Shown: positions 24,140 to 33,257 of the stretch, piece after piece
Position numbering within the stretch: the stretch's first letter is position 1
Layout of the letters: each line of letters starts with the position of its first letter
Source of the DNA: VGJW01 sp035286125
Lineage (GTDB): Bacteria > Cyanobacteriota > Sericytochromatia > S15B-MN24 > VGJW01
Reading direction: 5' to 3'
DNA: 64,000 nucleotides
NCBI GenBank assembly: GCA_035286125.1
Contig: JAYKIS010000053.1
Coordinates: forward strand, 59,788-123,787
Translations under genes and position numbers: made by a program
The notes under the pieces: model-generated
Databases searched by the model: none
The model's input: the letters and a program-made list of their open reading frames with translations, nothing else
Told to the model about the DNA's origin: nothing

Positions 24140-26082
24140 AGACTGGCGTCCAGCCGATGTGGCGGGCCGGCATCCTGCTCGCCATGCTGGCCGGCCTGCC
24201 CGTGTCCCTGCTGGTCCTCGCCGAAATCCGGGAGCTGGCCCGGGAGCGAACGGCCATCGAGCGCTCGATGGCGGATGCCCAGCAAAGCCAGGCCACGGCC
24301 CTCGCTGGGGACCTGGGCAGCCAGCTCGGCCGACGCCTCGCACGCCTGTCCCCGCCCCTCGGGCGCGGGGGACGTGGCAGCCCGTTCCTGGCTGAGGAGC
24401 GTCCCTGGGTGACCCAGCCTTTCTGGATCGATCGGGAATACCGGCTGGGCGGAACCCAACTGCTGGCTTCGCCGGGCAGGGTGGCCGACCTGCCGTTGCC
24501 CTTGGCACAAGGCACCCCGGAACAGGTGCAGCAGGCCCTTTCGGAAGCCCTCGTCGCCGAGTTCGCCACGCGTCGGATTCCCGAGGCCGAAGCCGCCTAC
24601 AGGCGGGTGCTCCTGCTCTCCGCGGCACCTTCCGTGCGTGCGCGGGCCGCCTACGGGATGGCCCGCCTTGCGGAGCGTGGTGGCCGCACGGCAGAAGCAG
24701 GCTCGCTGTACCGGGCCGTGGAGAGACTGCTGGGCACGGACCGGGCAGAGGATGGCGTCCCCTATGGCCTCATGGCCGAGCTCCGTTTGGTGCGTCTCAG
24801 CGGCGAAAGCAGCGCCGAAGGTCGCCTTGCCCCCCGCATCGAGGCCGCCATGGGCCCCGACGAGGCCTCGGCCTACCTCGACTACATGCGCAGGATGATC
24901 CGGGAAGGCTCGGCCCGCGGCACGGGCCCGCTTGGCCAGGGCACGGTCGCGGGACAACTCTGGCCGGCCATCCGGGACCGTGAATTCCGCACGCCCGGTT
25001 GGGTCGTCGTGGGCCAGGGCGAAGCACGACGGCTCTTCGGGGTGGTCGGCCGGGCCGAAGTCGGCTACAGCGGCTTCCAGGTGGACCTCGACGGGATCCG
25101 CCGAGGCCTCGCTCGTGAAGGCGTAAAGCGCCTGCGCCTGGACCCGACGGCGCTCCCCGACATCGCGTGGGGCGAGCCGGAGGACCCCACGGTCCGCTCC
25201 GCCCGACTGCCCCCGCCGCTCGACGCACTCAACGTGACGGTGCGATGGCCGCCCGAACTGCTGGAACAGCGGCTCGCTTCCCTGAAACGACGGTCGTGGA
25301 GCATCCTCGGCATCCTGCTCCTTGTCGTCCTCGCGGCCACCATCGCCATCGCCCGGGGCCTGGCGCGGGAATTGGCCTTTGCCCGCATGCAGGCCTCGTT
25401 CGTGGCGGGTGTCTCGCACGAGCTCAAGACACCACTTACGGCCATCCGCATCTATGCTGAACTTCTGGCCTCGGGGTTGTCCCGCGATCCGGGTGGCGCG
25501 GCCCGCACCGTCATTCAGGAAAGCGAACGGCTCGGACGCCTGATCGACAGGGTCCTCGACTTTGCCCGGATCCAGCGGGGGACAAAGACCTACAACTTCC
25601 AGAAGGTCGAACCTGCAGTCCTCGCCCGGGATGCCCTCGCGGTCCTCCAGCCGACGGCCGAAGAACGGCAGTTCCACCTGGTGCTCGACCTGCCCGAGAC
25701 AGAACTGCCACCCGTTCGTGCCGACAGGGATGCCTTTCTCCAGGTCCTGCTGAACCTCCTGGGCAATGCCCTCGCCTACTCGGGCGAGGGACGCGAGGTC
25801 ACGTTGCGACTCAGGGCGGCCGGGACACCGGCGCGAACCGTGCGCATCGAGGTCCGGGACCAGGGACCCGGGATCGCACCCGAGCACCGCCGGCGCATCT
25901 TCCAGCCCTTCTACCGGGCCGTACCACCGGATGGCCCCGGTGGCAGCGGCCTCGGACTGGCCCTTGTCCGCGAGTTCACGACGGCCCACGGAGCCTCGGT
26001 CGGCCTCGAGCACCCCCCGTCCGGTGGCGCCGTCTTCGTGGTTCACTGGCCGACGTGGCATACGCCGGAAGGAGCAGGCTGA
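24136..26082 (+). CDS. Sensor histidine kinase with large helical extracytoplasmic domain
   Basis: The 648-residue protein has a membrane helix near residues 10-30, an extracytoplasmic region of about 350 residues with TPR-like helices (AEAAYRRVLLLSAAPSVRARA), a second membrane helix at about 388-407 (SILGILLLVVLAATIAIARG), a HisKA domain with the phosphoacceptor GVSHELKTP (His428) and a HATPase domain with DQGPGIAPEHRRRIF and GGSGLGLALVREF. It should phosphorylate the response regulator encoded 2 bases downstream. HAMP is not evident. The TTG start overlaps the TPR gene stop. The signal is unknown; the partner TPR protein suggests an envelope protein cue. Confidence 0.93.
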   Translation: MKTGVQPMWRAGILLAMLAGLPVSLLVLAEIRELARERTAIERSMADAQQSQATALAGDLGSQLGRRLARLSPPLGRGGRGSPFLAEERPWVTQPFWIDREYRLGGTQLLASPGRVADLPLPLAQGTPEQVQQALSEALVAEFATRRIPEAEAAYRRVLLLSAAPSVRARAAYGMARLAERGGRTAEAGSLYRAVERLLGTDRAEDGVPYGLMAELRLVRLSGESSAEGRLAPRIEAAMGPDEASAYLDYMRRMIREGSARGTGPLGQGTVAGQLWPAIRDREFRTPGWVVVGQGEARRLFGVVGRAEVGYSGFQVDLDGIRRGLAREGVKRLRLDPTALPDIAWGEPEDPTVRSARLPPPLDALNVTVRWPPELLEQRLASLKRRSWSILGILLLVVLAATIAIARGLARELAFARMQASFVAGVSHELKTPLTAIRIYAELLASGLSRDPGGAARTVIQESERLGRLIDRVLDFARIQRGTKTYNFQKVEPAVLARDALAVLQPTAEERQFHLVLDLPETELPPVRADRDAFLQVLLNLLGNALAYSGEGREVTLRLRAAGTPARTVRIEVRDQGPGIAPEHRRRIFQPFYRAVPPDGPGGSGLGLALVREFTTAHGASVGLEHPPSGGAVFVVHWPTWHTPEGAG

Positions 26083-26084
26083 AC

Positions 26085-26807
26085 ATGGCCACCATCGTGG
26101 TCGTCGAGGACGAATGGGCCATCCGGGCGGGCCTCGTCGAGCTGCTGGAAGGCCAGGGCCACAGAGTCATCGCGGCCGCCACGGGCCCCGACGGCCTCGC
26201 TTGTGCGACGGCGCCCGGTGCCCGCCCCGACCTCGTCCTGCTCGACGTGATGCTGCCCGGGATGAACGGCCTCGAAGTCTTGCGCGGCATACGGGGCACG
26301 CTGCCCGGACTGCCCGTGATCATGGTGACGGCCAAGGGCCAGGAGGCGGATCGGGTCACGGGATTCGCCCTCGAGGCCGACGACTATGTCGTCAAGCCCT
26401 TCAGTCCCCTCGAATTGCTGGGGCGCATCCAGGCCGTCCTGCGCCGCAGCCAGCCCGTGCTGCCCCCCCAGCCAGAGATCAGGAGCCTGCGCATCGGCAT
26501 GGCTGTCGTGCATTTCGATCGGATGGAACTGGAACGGGACGGGCAGGTCCAGAACGTGCCGGTACGCGCCCTGGAGCTGCTGCGCTGCCTGTGGCGCCAC
26601 CGAGGCACGGTGGTCAGCCGAGACCTGCTGATGGATGAAGTCTGGGGCAGGGACGCCGTGCGCAACACGCGCACCATCGACAACTACATCGTCAAGCTGC
26701 GCCAGTGGATCGAGCCGGATCCGCTGGTCCCGGCGACCCTGCACACGGTGCACGGTGCCGGCTACCGGCTGGACGCGCCCTGCACTCCATCCGACACCAC
26801 GGGCTGA
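26085..26807 (+). CDS. OmpR/PhoB-family response regulator
   Basis: The 240-residue protein has a receiver domain with the acidic pair in VEDEW, the phosphoacceptor Asp54 in LLDVMLPG, MVTAKGQ and the Lys of VKPFSPLEL. A winged-helix DNA-binding domain follows with RTIDNYIVKLRQWIE and VHGAGYRL. The ATG at 26085 has GGAAGGAG upstream and starts three bases after the kinase stop. The 3' end overlaps the convergent kinase gene by 46 bases. OmpR-type regulators bind 11-bp direct repeats, so this protein or the regulator at 28150-28866 could act at the repeat promoter near 20.85 kb. Confidence 0.94.
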   Translation: MATIVVVEDEWAIRAGLVELLEGQGHRVIAAATGPDGLACATAPGARPDLVLLDVMLPGMNGLEVLRGIRGTLPGLPVIMVTAKGQEADRVTGFALEADDYVVKPFSPLELLGRIQAVLRRSQPVLPPQPEIRSLRIGMAVVHFDRMELERDGQVQNVPVRALELLRCLWRHRGTVVSRDLLMDEVWGRDAVRNTRTIDNYIVKLRQWIEPDPLVPATLHTVHGAGYRLDAPCTPSDTTG

Positions 26808-28153
26808 GCCGGCAGCGTGAAGCGAATCCGGGTTCCACCGCCCGTGCGTCGCTCGGCAGATACCCGCCCCCCGTGGGCCTCGACGGCCGCCTTCACGATG
26901 GACAGGCCCAGCCCCGATCCCCCGGGACCACCGGCCCGGGTCCGATCCCGCCCGACCCTGTAGAAACGGTCGAAGACCTGGGCCAGATCCTCTTCAGGAA
27001 TGCCGATACCGCTGTCCTCGACCGTGAAGACCCAGCCCTCGGGCTCCTCGACCAGCCCCAGCAGGATCTCGCCGCCCAGAGGAGTGTACTTGACGGCATT
27101 GCCCAGCAAGTTCACCAGGACCTGGCGCAGCCGGACCCGGTCCACCATGATTTCCGCCGACCCCGGCAAGTCGAGTGACAACTGCTGTTCACGCTGGCGA
27201 ACCTGGGGGGAGACGGTCGCTACGGCCTCCTCGATGACCCGCAGGGCCTGCACGCGCTGGATGTTCAGATCCGCACGCTGCGAGGACAGCTTGGACACGT
27301 CGAGCAGGTCGTTGACCAAGACATGCATGCGCTCGCCCTCGGCCACGGCATCCCGCAGGAAGCTGTCGAGGAGGTCGACCTCGGCCGGACGTCCCACTCC
27401 CTCGGGCCATTGAACCCCCTCGAGCACATCGACCGCACTCTCGAGCAGCAGCTTCATGCTCGTCACGGGCGTCCGCAATTCGTGGGAGGCATTGGTGATG
27501 AACTCGGACTTCATCTGGTCGGCCTGCCGCTCGGCCGTCACGTCGTGATAGATGACGACGTGGCCAATCTGCTGGGCCTTCGGGTTGAAAAGCGGGGATG
27601 AGTAACGCTTGAGCCACTGACGCGGCTCCTTGAGGGCCAGGATATCCGTGCGGGGCAAGGTGGGCTCTTCGCGCATGGCCTGCTCGATGCGACGCATCTG
27701 CTCGGGGTCCTCCCAGCGGGCGAGGAACATCGTATGAGGCTCGAGGAAAATCGTGGCGTGGATCCCGGGCTGCGCCATCTGGCGCAGGGCCGGGTTGGTC
27801 AGGACCGGCTGCAGGTCAAGGTCGTAGATGACCAGGCCTTCCGACATCGAGAAGAGCACGGCCTGCAACTCGGCCCTGTCGACAATCAGTTGCTCGACAT
27901 TGAGCAACTGGAACGCATGCAACTGATCCCCGAGCCGGCTGACGGTTTCGATCGCCGGCTGCAAGGCTGCCGGTGCCTGGACGGACACGGCGGGATCCCA
28001 CGCGTGGGCAAGGGCCCGGTGCCCCAGTTGCTCGATGGTCGCCACGACGGCTGCCGTGTCCCGCCCGATCCACCACAGGCGTCGGGCCTGCAGCGCGACG
28101 ACGAGGGTGGCCCCGAGGGCCCAGACCCCAAGGATGACGTCAGCGGGTGTCAC
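26762..28153 (-). CDS. PAS-domain histidine kinase (PhoR/WalK-like)
   Basis: The 463-residue protein has one N-terminal membrane helix (VILGVWALGATLVVALQA), a PAS domain (about 95-210; SEGLVIYDLDLQPVLTN, IGHVVIYHDVTAERQ), HisKA with FITNASHELRTPV (His224) and HATPase with DSGIGIPEEDLAQVFDRFYR. The missing extracytoplasmic domain implies an intracellular or membrane-internal signal. The GTG start overlaps the stop of its response-regulator gene as GTGA. The C-terminal 15 codons overlap the convergent regulator gene at 26085-26807. It is probably the partner of the upstream WalR/RpaB-like regulator. Confidence 0.93.
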   Translation of the reverse strand: MTPADVILGVWALGATLVVALQARRLWWIGRDTAAVVATIEQLGHRALAHAWDPAVSVQAPAALQPAIETVSRLGDQLHAFQLLNVEQLIVDRAELQAVLFSMSEGLVIYDLDLQPVLTNPALRQMAQPGIHATIFLEPHTMFLARWEDPEQMRRIEQAMREEPTLPRTDILALKEPRQWLKRYSSPLFNPKAQQIGHVVIYHDVTAERQADQMKSEFITNASHELRTPVTSMKLLLESAVDVLEGVQWPEGVGRPAEVDLLDSFLRDAVAEGERMHVLVNDLLDVSKLSSQRADLNIQRVQALRVIEEAVATVSPQVRQREQQLSLDLPGSAEIMVDRVRLRQVLVNLLGNAVKYTPLGGEILLGLVEEPEGWVFTVEDSGIGIPEEDLAQVFDRFYRVGRDRTRAGGPGGSGLGLSIVKAAVEAHGGRVSAERRTGGGTRIRFTLPAQPVVSDGVQGASSR

Positions 28154-28866
28154 GCCTCGCTGCCGGCACGCACCCTGCGCTCGAAGCGATATCCGACGCC
28201 ACGGACCGTCTGGATCCGGACGGGGTTGTTGGGATCGCGCTCGATCTTCTCGCGCAGCCAGTGGATGTGGACGTCGACCGTACGGCCCTCACCCGTGAAG
28301 TCATAACCCCACACCTGCGTGATCAGGTATTCGCGAGACAGGACCTTGTTGGCATTGAGCGCCATGAGCTTGAGGAGCTCGTACTCCTTGAGCGTCAGCG
28401 ACAGGACCTTGCTGGCCATGGTGACTTCGTGGCGCGTCAGGTCGATGCACAGATCGCCGAACTCGATCTTGTCGGGCGTCGCGACCCGCGCCTCCTGGAA
28501 TCGGGCCACCAGCCGCAGCAGGGCCTTGACCCGCGCCAGCAGCTCGCGCAGCGAGAAGGGCTTGGTGACATACTCGTCCGCGCCCACCTCAAGGCCGACG
28601 ACCCGATCGATTTCCTCGCCCTTCGCCGTCAGCATGATGATCGGGCACGGCATCTCCTGGCGCACCTGGCGACAGACCTCGTAGCCGTCGATCGACGGCA
28701 GCATCAGGTCCAGAATGATCAGCGAAGGCTTCTCGCGCCGGGCCACCTCGACAGCCTGAGCCCCGTCGGTCGCCGTGACCACCGAATAACCTTCCTTTTC
28801 CAGCGAGAACTGGATGGACTTGACGATGCTGGGTTCGTCGTCGACGACGAGAATCTTGGCGGACAC
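28150..28866 (-). CDS. OmpR/PhoB-family response regulator (WalR/RpaB-like)
   Basis: The 238-residue protein has KILVVDDEPSIVKSIQFSLE, Asp53 in LIILDLMLPSIDG, AKGEEIDRVVGLEVGADEYV and VKPFSLREL, then a winged-helix domain ending VRGVGYRFERR. The closeness of these blocks to WalR, PhoP and cyanobacterial RpaB suggests a global envelope or stress regulator. The GTG at 28866 is preceded by AGAGG at good spacing. An ATG 17 codons upstream is possible, but the extra residues do not match the family. The gene is divergent from lspA across a 165-base gap in which I see no convincing promoter. Confidence 0.94.
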   Translation of the reverse strand: MSAKILVVDDEPSIVKSIQFSLEKEGYSVVTATDGAQAVEVARREKPSLIILDLMLPSIDGYEVCRQVRQEMPCPIIMLTAKGEEIDRVVGLEVGADEYVTKPFSLRELLARVKALLRLVARFQEARVATPDKIEFGDLCIDLTRHEVTMASKVLSLTLKEYELLKLMALNANKVLSREYLITQVWGYDFTGEGRTVDVHIHWLREKIERDPNNPVRIQTVRGVGYRFERRVRAGSEA

Positions 28867-29031
28867 GTCGGGAACCTCTGGCTTGAAAGCTGGCAGATGA
28901 GGGTCGGGCAACCCCATGATGCCTTACCCCGGCTTGATGGTCGCCTATCATGCGCTTGCCGGGCGCTTCACCTGCGCGCAACAACGCGGCGGACGTTGGC
29001 CCGGGCTGGCGCCCCGTGCTAGCTTGGGGAC

Positions 29032-29586
29032 GTGGACAATCGCACCCCGCTCGCCAGCCACCTGATGTATGCCGTCTTCGCCGCGTGGCTCGGCTTCGAC
29101 ATGGCCGTCAAGGCCTGGACCGAGAAGAACCTCGCCGTCATCGGGCAACCCAGCGACGGCCTGCCCTACTCCGTCCCCTTCATCCGCGAGAACTGGATGG
29201 CCCTGACCCATGTCAAGAACACGGGTGGGGCGTGGAGCATCCTTGCGGGCAACGTCTGGTTCCTCGCCCTGGTGGCGGGCGCCGTCACGGTCTTCATTCT
29301 GGCCTACGAGCGCAGCCTCGAGGCCCCGCGCTGGTGGCAGGCCATCGGCCTCGGCCTGCTGCTGGGCGGCTCGGTCGGCAACTTCGTCGACCGCATCCGC
29401 TTCGGCGCCGTGACGGACATGTTTGACGCGCGCTGGCCCGGGCCTGACATCCACTTCGTGTTCGTGAACCTTGTCCACGGCCAGAACTGGTTCCCCATCT
29501 ACAACATCGCCGACATCGGCATCGACGTGGGCATCGCGATCCTGATCCTGGGCTCGATGCGGATCGCGCGAAGCCAGGTCTCATGA
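29032..29586 (+). CDS. lspA: Lipoprotein signal peptidase LspA
   Basis: The 184-residue membrane protein has four helices and the two aspartate motifs of signal peptidase II: GGSVGNFVDRIRFGAVTDMF and NIADIGIDVGIA, plus HVKNTGGAWSIL. It cleaves the signal peptide of lipid-modified prolipoproteins, several of which are encoded in this window. A short insertion (ARWPGPDIHF) and the reading YNIAD instead of FNVAD are mild variations. The GTG start at 29032 is only about seven bases after a possible -10. The stop overlaps obg as ATGA. It is the first gene of the lspA-to-rsfS housekeeping series. Confidence 0.95.
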   Translation: MDNRTPLASHLMYAVFAAWLGFDMAVKAWTEKNLAVIGQPSDGLPYSVPFIRENWMALTHVKNTGGAWSILAGNVWFLALVAGAVTVFILAYERSLEAPRWWQAIGLGLLLGGSVGNFVDRIRFGAVTDMFDARWPGPDIHFVFVNLVHGQNWFPIYNIADIGIDVGIAILILGSMRIARSQVS

Positions 29587-30857
29587 GCCTGTTCGTCGAC
29601 AAGGCCACCGTCCGGGTCACCAGTGGGCGGGGCGGGGACGGTTGCGTCGGCTTCCGCCAGGAGAAATACGTCCAGCACGGCGGCCCCTGGGGCGGGGACG
29701 GGGGCAAGGGCGGGGACGTGGTCTTCGAGGCCACGCATGATCTCCAGACCTTGCTGGATTTCCAGCTTCGCCGGCACTATGAGGCCGATGATGGCCAGGC
29801 GGGCGGCCAGAAGAACCGATCGGGGCGGACGGGCGGCGACCGCGTGGTCCGGGTGCCCTGCGGCACCGTCATCCGCGATGCCGAGAGCGGACGAGTCATG
29901 GTCGACCTGGCCGATCCCGGCGACCGCTGGGTCGCGGCCCAGGGCGGACGCGGCGGACGCGGCAACGCGGCCTTCGCAACTCCCGTGCATCGCGCCCCGA
30001 CCCACTCGGAGCCCGGGGGGCAAGCCATCACGCGGGAGCTGATCCTCGAGCTCAAGCTGCTGGCGGACGTCGGTCTCGTGGGCCTGCCCAATGCAGGCAA
30101 GAGCACCCTCATCAGCGCCGTCTCTGCAGCCCGCCCCAAGATCGCCGACTATCCCTTCACGACGCTGCAGCCCCAGCTCGGGGTCGTGCGCTTCGAGGAC
30201 GGTGGCACGATGATCCTCGCGGACATCCCCGGCCTCATCGAAGGCGCCCACGAAGGCGCCGGCCTGGGACACGCCTTTCTGCGCCACGTCGAGCGGACCC
30301 GCTTGCTCATTCATGTCCTCGACCTTTCGGGCGGCATGGAAGGCCGGGATCCCTTGGCTGACTGGCACACCATCGAGCATGAGCTCGAGGCCTACAGTCC
30401 CGAGCTGGCGGCACGACCGCGCGTCGCCTTCCTGAACAAGTGCGACCTGCCCGAGGCGAGGGACCAGGAAGCGCGCGTCCGTGAGGCGCTGGAAGGCAAG
30501 GGCCTCGTGGTCGTGGCAGGTTCCGCCGCGACGCGCCAAGGCCTGCAGCCTCTGCTGGACCACCTGCGCAAGACCCTTCCGACGCTGCCCGAGCCCACCC
30601 GATTCCTGCCCGAGGAACTGCCGGAGAAGCCTGTCGAGGCTCCCTTCACCATCCAGCAGACCCGCGAGGGCTATGAGGTCACGGGGCCCACGGCCGACCG
30701 CCTGCTGACGACGTTCGATCCGGAAAATCCCGAGGCCATCCATCGCTTCGAGCGCGGCCTCAAAGGCAGCGGCATCTATGACGCCCTGCGGAAGTTGGGC
30801 GTCAAGGACGGCGACACGGTGCAGGTCGCGGACATGGCCTTCACCTGGGTCGACTGA
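29583..30857 (+). CDS. obg: Obg GTPase
   Basis: The 424-residue protein has the Gly-rich Obg fold (residues 1-158, with GGDGCVGFRQEKYV and GGKGGDVVFEA), a GTPase domain with G1 GLPNAGKST (167-175), PFTTLQPQLG switch I, DIPGLIEGA and NKCD, and a C-terminal OCT domain (about 345-424) ending VADMAFTWVD. Obg is an essential GTPase that binds the 50S ribosomal subunit and links assembly with growth and stress. Length and motif order are standard. The ATG overlaps the lspA stop. Confidence 0.97.
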   Translation: MSLFVDKATVRVTSGRGGDGCVGFRQEKYVQHGGPWGGDGGKGGDVVFEATHDLQTLLDFQLRRHYEADDGQAGGQKNRSGRTGGDRVVRVPCGTVIRDAESGRVMVDLADPGDRWVAAQGGRGGRGNAAFATPVHRAPTHSEPGGQAITRELILELKLLADVGLVGLPNAGKSTLISAVSAARPKIADYPFTTLQPQLGVVRFEDGGTMILADIPGLIEGAHEGAGLGHAFLRHVERTRLLIHVLDLSGGMEGRDPLADWHTIEHELEAYSPELAARPRVAFLNKCDLPEARDQEARVREALEGKGLVVVAGSAATRQGLQPLLDHLRKTLPTLPEPTRFLPEELPEKPVEAPFTIQQTREGYEVTGPTADRLLTTFDPENPEAIHRFERGLKGSGIYDALRKLGVKDGDTVQVADMAFTWVD

Positions 30858-30867
30858 GGGTCATTCC

Positions 30868-31983
30868 GTGATCCTGGTGCTCAAGATCGGGACCAGTACC
30901 ATCGCCCGGGAGCACGGCCTCGACGGTCGTTTCCTGCTGGCCCTCGCCTCTGTCCTCGGGGAGTTGGTGGACGCCGGGCACAAGATCGTGCTCGTGACCA
31001 GCGGGGCAGTCGGGGCAGGACGCGCCAGGATGAGCCTGGGACGACCGGGCGATCTGGCGACCAAGCAAGCCGCGGCCGCCGTGGGTCAGGGGTTGCTCAT
31101 GCATGCCTATGAATCCCTGCTGGCCCCGCTGGGCCTCGCCACCGCGCAACTGCTGCTGACGCGGGCCGATCTGGATGATCGCAAGCGCTACCTCAATGCC
31201 CGGGGTACCCTGATCCGCCTGCTCGCTTTTGAACCGTCCGTCGTGCCCATCGTCAACGAGAACGACTCGATAGCCACCGATGAGTTGCGCTACGGCGACA
31301 ACGACACCCTGTCGGCCCACGTGGCCGGACTCGTCGACGCCGATCACCTCGTCATCCTGACGGATATCGACGGTCTCTACGATCGCCACCCGGACCAGCC
31401 TGATGCACGCCTCATCCATGAAGTCCCGCGGATCACGCCCGAGATCGAGGCCATGGCCGGCGGTGCCGGCAGCGCGCTGGGCACCGGGGGCATGGCGACC
31501 AAGATCCAGGCCGCCCGCATCGCCACCTCGGCCGGCATCCCGATGACCTTGATGCATGGTCGCCACGTGCGCACCCTGCTCGATCTCGTGGCCGGACGCC
31601 CCCCCCACGGCACCCGATTCCAGGCGCCCGAGGGACGCCAGGCCTCGCGACGCCGTTGGCTCGCATCAGCGGACGGACGCGCGGGCCTGCTGCTCCTGGA
31701 CGATGGTGCCGTAGCGGCCGTGCGTGACCGGGGCAAGTCGCTGCTGGCCGCCGGCATCTGCTCCGTCGAGGGCACCTTCGCCGCCGGAGCCGTGATCCGC
31801 ATGGCCGATACCCGCGGCCGCATCATCGGCCAGGGCCTCGCCAACTACGGCGACGGCGACATGCGACGTATCGCGGGACACCCCGCCGAAGCCATCGAGG
31901 GACTGCTCGGCTTCGTCACCGCGGAGGAAGCCGTCCATCGGAACGACATGGTGCTTTTCGACAGCCAGGAGGGGCAGGGGTGA
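30868..31983 (+). CDS. proB: Glutamate 5-kinase ProB
   Basis: The 371-residue enzyme catalyses the first step of proline synthesis, ATP-dependent phosphorylation of glutamate. It shows VLKIGTSTIA at the N-terminus, VTSGAVGAGRARM, VNENDSIATDEL, LTDIDGLYDRHP and a C-terminal PUA domain (about 280-371, SLLAAGICSVEG). The GTG at 30868 follows GAGGG at good spacing, ten bases after obg; longer in-frame starts would read into obg. The stop overlaps proA as GTGA, so the two enzymes that pass on the unstable glutamyl phosphate are coupled. Confidence 0.96.
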   Translation: MILVLKIGTSTIAREHGLDGRFLLALASVLGELVDAGHKIVLVTSGAVGAGRARMSLGRPGDLATKQAAAAVGQGLLMHAYESLLAPLGLATAQLLLTRADLDDRKRYLNARGTLIRLLAFEPSVVPIVNENDSIATDELRYGDNDTLSAHVAGLVDADHLVILTDIDGLYDRHPDQPDARLIHEVPRITPEIEAMAGGAGSALGTGGMATKIQAARIATSAGIPMTLMHGRHVRTLLDLVAGRPPHGTRFQAPEGRQASRRRWLASADGRAGLLLLDDGAVAAVRDRGKSLLAAGICSVEGTFAAGAVIRMADTRGRIIGQGLANYGDGDMRRIAGHPAEAIEGLLGFVTAEEAVHRNDMVLFDSQEGQG

Positions 31984-33257
31984 CGGAAGGGACGCTTGAG
32001 GCGGAGGTCCGGCTCGCCTGTCGGCGCGCCGCGGCCGCAGCACCCGTCCTGGCACGGACCGATGGCCGGCTGCGCCGTGCCGTCCTGATGCAGCTTGCCA
32101 CGCTGCTTGAGGATGCCGACATCCGCACGCGTTTGCTTGAGGCAAATGCTTCCGACGTGGCGCAAGGCGTCGCAACCGGCATGGCTCCTGCCTTGCTGGA
32201 CCGGCTCAGGCTGGATCCCGATCGTATCCGGGCCCTTGCAGCCGCCGTGCGGGCTGTTGCCGACCTGCCGGATCCACTGGGTGAAGTCGTGCGGGGCTGG
32301 ACCCGGCCCGATGGACTCCAACTCAGCCAGGTGCGCGTGCCCCTGGGTGTCGTCGGCTTCATCTACGAGGCCCGGCCCAACGTCACCCTCGAGGCCGCCG
32401 CCTTGTGCTTGCGCAGTGGCAATGCCCTCGTGCTGCGGGGCAGCGGGTCGGCTCTGACCAGCAATCGGGCCTTGGCAAGTGTCGTCCGGGACGCCCTCGC
32501 CGCGGTCGGCCTGCCCGAGGACCTCGTCGTCCTCATCGACCGTCCGGAGCGGGAGGCCGCTACCATCCTGATGCGCCAGACCGGTCTCATCGACGTCCTG
32601 ATCCCGCGTGGAGGCGCAGCCCTGATCCGACGCGTCGTCGAGGAAGCCAGGGTGCCGGTGCTCGAGACGGGCGTGGGCATCTGCCACGTTCTGGTGGACA
32701 GCTCGGCCGACCCGACGATGGCCGAGGCGATCGTACTCAATGCCAAGACCCAGCGACCCGGCGTCTGCAACGCGGCGGAAACGCTGCTGCTGGCCCGTGA
32801 CTACCCTGCGTGCGAGGCCCTGCTGGCTCGGCTCGCCTCGGCCGGCGTCACCCTGGTGGGCTGTCCGCGTGCCCGGACGCTCGCCGAGCAAGCGGGCGTC
32901 CCGATGACGCCTGCCGACGAAGAGACCTGGGACACCGAGCACCTCGCCCTCGTGATGGGCGTCCGGGTCATCGATGACCTCGACGAGGCTCTGGCCCATG
33001 TCGCTCGGCACGGCACCCGACACAGCGAGGCCATCGTGACCCGGGACCACGCGCGTGCCGAAAGGTTCCTTCTCGAGGTCGACGCGGCCGCGGTCTACGT
33101 CAATGCCTCGACCCGCTTCACCGACGGCGGCGAGTTCGGCTTCGGGGCCGAGGTGGGCATCTCGACCCAGAAGCTCCACGCCAGGGGCCCGATGGGCCTG
33201 CGGGAGCTGACGACTGTCAAGACCATCGGCCGGGGCAGCGGCCAGGTACGGACGTGA
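31980..33257 (+). CDS. proA: Gamma-glutamyl phosphate reductase ProA
   Basis: The 425-residue aldehyde-dehydrogenase-fold enzyme reduces gamma-glutamyl phosphate to glutamate 5-semialdehyde with NADPH. It carries VPLGVVGFIYEARPNVT (120-136), LIPRGGAALIR, ETGVGICHVLVD and the catalytic Cys263 in QRPGVCNAAETLL, with a normal C-terminal SRFTDGG-like segment (TRFTDGGEFGFGAEVGIST). The GTG start overlaps the proB stop and its own stop overlaps nadD (GTGA). Confidence 0.97.
   Translation: MTEGTLEAEVRLACRRAAAAAPVLARTDGRLRRAVLMQLATLLEDADIRTRLLEANASDVAQGVATGMAPALLDRLRLDPDRIRALAAAVRAVADLPDPLGEVVRGWTRPDGLQLSQVRVPLGVVGFIYEARPNVTLEAAALCLRSGNALVLRGSGSALTSNRALASVVRDALAAVGLPEDLVVLIDRPEREAATILMRQTGLIDVLIPRGGAALIRRVVEEARVPVLETGVGICHVLVDSSADPTMAEAIVLNAKTQRPGVCNAAETLLLARDYPACEALLARLASAGVTLVGCPRARTLAEQAGVPMTPADEETWDTEHLALVMGVRVIDDLDEALAHVARHGTRHSEAIVTRDHARAERFLLEVDAAAVYVNASTRFTDGGEFGFGAEVGISTQKLHARGPMGLRELTTVKTIGRGSGQVRT

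Noticed and set aside
28147..29022. A + strand frame of 291 codons over the response-regulator gene
   Set aside because: It mirrors the OmpR-type regulator on the minus strand and has the composition of a shadow frame.
28980..29032. A leaderless promoter for lspA (TTGGCC and TAGCTT)
   Set aside because: TTGGCC and TAGCTT at 28996 and 29020 are poor matches; the short distance to the GTG is suggestive, but too weak to list.
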